DNA of 64,000 nt, from positions 84,175-148,174 of the forward strand of contig JACKIG010000011.1 of NCBI GenBank assembly GCA_020638595.1. The letters are read 5' to 3'. Numbering within the stretch: position 1 is the stretch's first letter; each line of letters opens with the position of its first letter. The DNA comes from Rhodospirillaceae bacterium (GTDB taxonomy: Bacteria > Pseudomonadota > Alphaproteobacteria > DSM-16000 > Inquilinaceae). The position numbers were made by a program, and so were the translations under genes. The notes beneath the pieces were generated by a model. That model did no database searches. It worked only from the letters and a program-made list of their open reading frames with translations, and was not told where the DNA came from. Positions 62,482 to 64,000 of the stretch are shown in pieces.

Positions 62482-62868
62482 TCAGGATGGAACCCAAGGC
62501 TCGTAATCTCCCGTCGCCTTTGCCCTGTGGCCGCCGCGCTCGATGGCGCCGGGGGGACGGTAGGCGGCAATGGTGCCCGTCAGGTTGGGCGAATGCTCTT
62601 TCTGCCAAGGCCGGCGCCAGGGGCTGTCGTCGCTCGGCACCTGGTTCGTCTGGTGGTGCAGCCAGCCATGCCATTCCGCCGGTACGCGGCTGGCCTCGCT
62701 CTCGCCGCCGTTGAAAACGACCCAGCGCCGTTGTCGCTGGCCCGGGGCGGCCTTGCGGTCCTGGTAGTAGACGTTGCCGGAGGCGTCCTGGCCGACTCGC
62801 TCGCCACGGCGCCAAGTCTTGTAGCGGAGAAAGGTGCGCAATCCCCATTCGTAGATGTCGAAACGCAT
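62482..62868 (-). CDS. NADH:ubiquinone oxidoreductase NDUFA12-type subunit
   Basis: A 128-residue homologue of mitochondrial complex I subunit B17.2 (NDUFA12), an accessory found in alphaproteobacteria. Visible features are WRRGERVGQDASGNVYYQDRK, RRWVVFNGG, and the PAEWHGWLHH and PWQKEHSPNLTGT stretches. It precedes mlaD on the same strand by about 40 bp, and it is divergent from nrdJ. Confidence 0.94.
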   Translation of the reverse strand: MRFDIYEWGLRTFLRYKTWRRGERVGQDASGNVYYQDRKAAPGQRQRRWVVFNGGESEASRVPAEWHGWLHHQTNQVPSDDSPWRRPWQKEHSPNLTGTIAAYRPPGAIERGGHRAKATGDYEPWVPS

Positions 62869-63244
62869 GATGCGGACACCAAAAACAGTTGTCGGACGGC
62901 CGGCGAACCCGGGGTCCGGGCGGGGGCCGACTATGGCATCGGCCTACCGCAGCGTCCAGCCCGTCGCCTCACCCAGGCGCCCTGCAAGCCTTCGGGGCGC
63001 GCCTGACCAGCAGTGCCGCGCATCGGCGGCGGGACTGCGGATGCGTGTTGGGCAATATCTTGTCGAACTTGTGGTCGCACGCCATTTCTTTGGTGCGGCC
63101 CACTACATTTTGTGGCAGCTTCGCAATTCGTTAACGATATGTGCCGGCGCGGGTCCTGGTGAGAGGGTCGGGACCCTTTGAAGGCGGCAAAACGACAACG
63201 ACTGACATCGCGAGCCAGCTTACCCGACCGCGGAGGGATGTTCC
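62869..63244. promoter_or_regulatory. Divergent promoter region upstream of nrdJ with NrdR-like box
   Basis: About 376 bp. A 16-bp imperfect palindrome CCACTACATTTTGTGG at 63100-63115 matches the NrdR consensus at 12 of 16 positions. A leader hairpin with GGGTCC/GGACCC arms at 63151-63176 follows. A second NrdR box at the usual spacing is not clear, and no B12 riboswitch core was recognised. Confidence 0.5.
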
Positions 63245-64000
63245 ATGAGGATTGACCGGCTGTTCACCACCGAAGGCGACGATCCCTATGCGTCCATCGG
63301 GTTTCGCCGCACCGGGTCGGAGATTCGCAATCCGGACGGTTCGGTCGTGTTCAGCCAGTCGGACATCCAGGTGCCGGAGTCGTGGAGTCAGGTGGCGTCC
63401 GACATCCTGGCGCAGAAATACTTCCGCAAGGCCGGCGTGCCGGCGGCGCTGAAGCCGGTTGACGAGCCGGAGGTGCCGGAATGGCTGCGCCGGCGCACCG
63501 CTGACGAGGCGGAGTTGTCACGTCTGCCCGAAGCCCGGCGCTACGGCGGGGAGACTGACGCCCGCCAGGTGTTCGACCGGCTGGCCGGCACCTGGACCTA
63601 TTGGGGGTGGAAGGGCGGCTATTTCGACAGCGAGGCCGATGCGCGCGCCTATTTCGACGAGATGCGCTTCATGCTGGCGCGCCAGATGGGCGCCCCCAAC
63701 AGCCCGCAATGGTTCAACACCGGACTGCACTGGGCCTACGGCATCGACGGCCCCGCCCAGGGCCATTTCTATGTGGACTTCCGCACCGGCCAGCTGGTGC
63801 GCGCCGCCAGCGCGTACGAGCATCCGCAGCCGCACGCCTGCTTCATCCAGGCGGTCGAGGACGACCTGGTGAACGACGGCGGCATCATGGACCTGTGGGT
63901 GCGCGAGGCGCGGCTGTTCAAGTACGGCTCGGGCACGGGCTCCAACTTCTCCAAGCTGCGTGGCGAGGGTGAGCCCCTGTCGGGCGGCGGCCGTTCGTCG
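63245..64000 (+). CDS. nrdJ: Vitamin B12-dependent ribonucleotide reductase, class II (3' end cut)
   Basis: Reduces ribonucleotides to deoxyribonucleotides using adenosylcobalamin, and so works with or without oxygen. The first 252 residues are visible. They include the region AGVPAALKPVDEPEVPEWL, the substrate-binding APNSPQWFNTGLHWAYGI, the active-site cysteine region HACFIQAVEDDLVNDGGIM and the loop KYGSGTGSNFSKLRG, all typical of long alphaproteobacterial NrdJ. The reading frame is open to the window end. Confidence 0.93.
   Translation, partial: MRIDRLFTTEGDDPYASIGFRRTGSEIRNPDGSVVFSQSDIQVPESWSQVASDILAQKYFRKAGVPAALKPVDEPEVPEWLRRRTADEAELSRLPEARRYGGETDARQVFDRLAGTWTYWGWKGGYFDSEADARAYFDEMRFMLARQMGAPNSPQWFNTGLHWAYGIDGPAQGHFYVDFRTGQLVRAASAYEHPQPHACFIQAVEDDLVNDGGIMDLWVREARLFKYGSGTGSNFSKLRGEGEPLSGGGRSS

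Noticed and set aside
62869..63244. Cobalamin riboswitch upstream of nrdJ
   Set aside because: No B12-box or core stem was recognisable; the leader hairpin alone is not enough.

Overview
The window looks like a chromosomal segment from a high-GC alphaproteobacterium, most likely a Rhodospirillales-type heterotroph. Several things point there: the aroQ-accB-accC-aat-DUF2155-mlaD-NDUFA12 gene order, a complex I NDUFA12 homologue, a C-P lyase operon, Aap-type and Liv-type ABC transporters, and a class II ribonucleotide reductase. No tRNA, rRNA, CRISPR array, integrase, transposase or prophage gene was seen, and composition is even throughout.

Layout. 1-4 kb: the 3' part of a class A penicillin-binding protein, prfB with its programmed +1 frameshift, and a DUF455 protein. 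4.3-7.2 kb: isocitrate lyase divergent from a RamB/ScfR-type regulator. 7.4-14.1 kb: a hexuronate cluster (GntR regulator, uxaC, a TRAP transporter and a mannitol-dehydrogenase-family uronate oxidoreductase). 14.1-16.6 kb: small conserved or unknown genes. 17-24.7 kb: a five-gene Liv-type ABC transporter with an unusual acyl-CoA-ligase-like gene, divergent from a Crp/Fnr regulator. 24.7-26.4 kb: a TetR-SRPBCC-VOC trio with a clear operator. 26.5-32.6 kb: phnF divergent from phnGHIJKL plus a PhnZ-like HD-domain oxygenase. 33-38.8 kb: a CDP-alcohol phosphatidyltransferase and a PadR-controlled RND efflux operon with a strong palindromic operator. 38.9-40.4 kb: a cystathionine beta-lyase and, in its 3' flank, a candidate FNR-activated small RNA. 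40.6-45.7 kb: an Aap-type amino-acid ABC transporter plus a creatininase-family hydrolase. 45.9-50.7 kb: housekeeping and sulfur genes (sseA, alaX, cysK, Nudix, GNAT). 51-57.5 kb: a peptide ABC transporter with fused ATPases and an XRE regulator. 57.6-62.9 kb: a secreted protein followed by aroQ, accBC, aat, DUF2155, mlaD and ndufa12. 63.2 kb to the end: the 5' part of nrdJ.

Most metabolic clusters sit beside a dedicated regulator, and several have a recognisable operator. The most novel-looking signal is at 38984-39105 on the minus strand. It has a perfect FNR box, a -10-like hexamer at exactly class II spacing, a short pyrimidine-rich leader containing a CCCUCCC motif, and a strong intrinsic terminator, which together predict an anaerobically induced RNA of about 74 nt. 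A Fur-like palindrome at 16828-16848 is also far from any obvious target gene.
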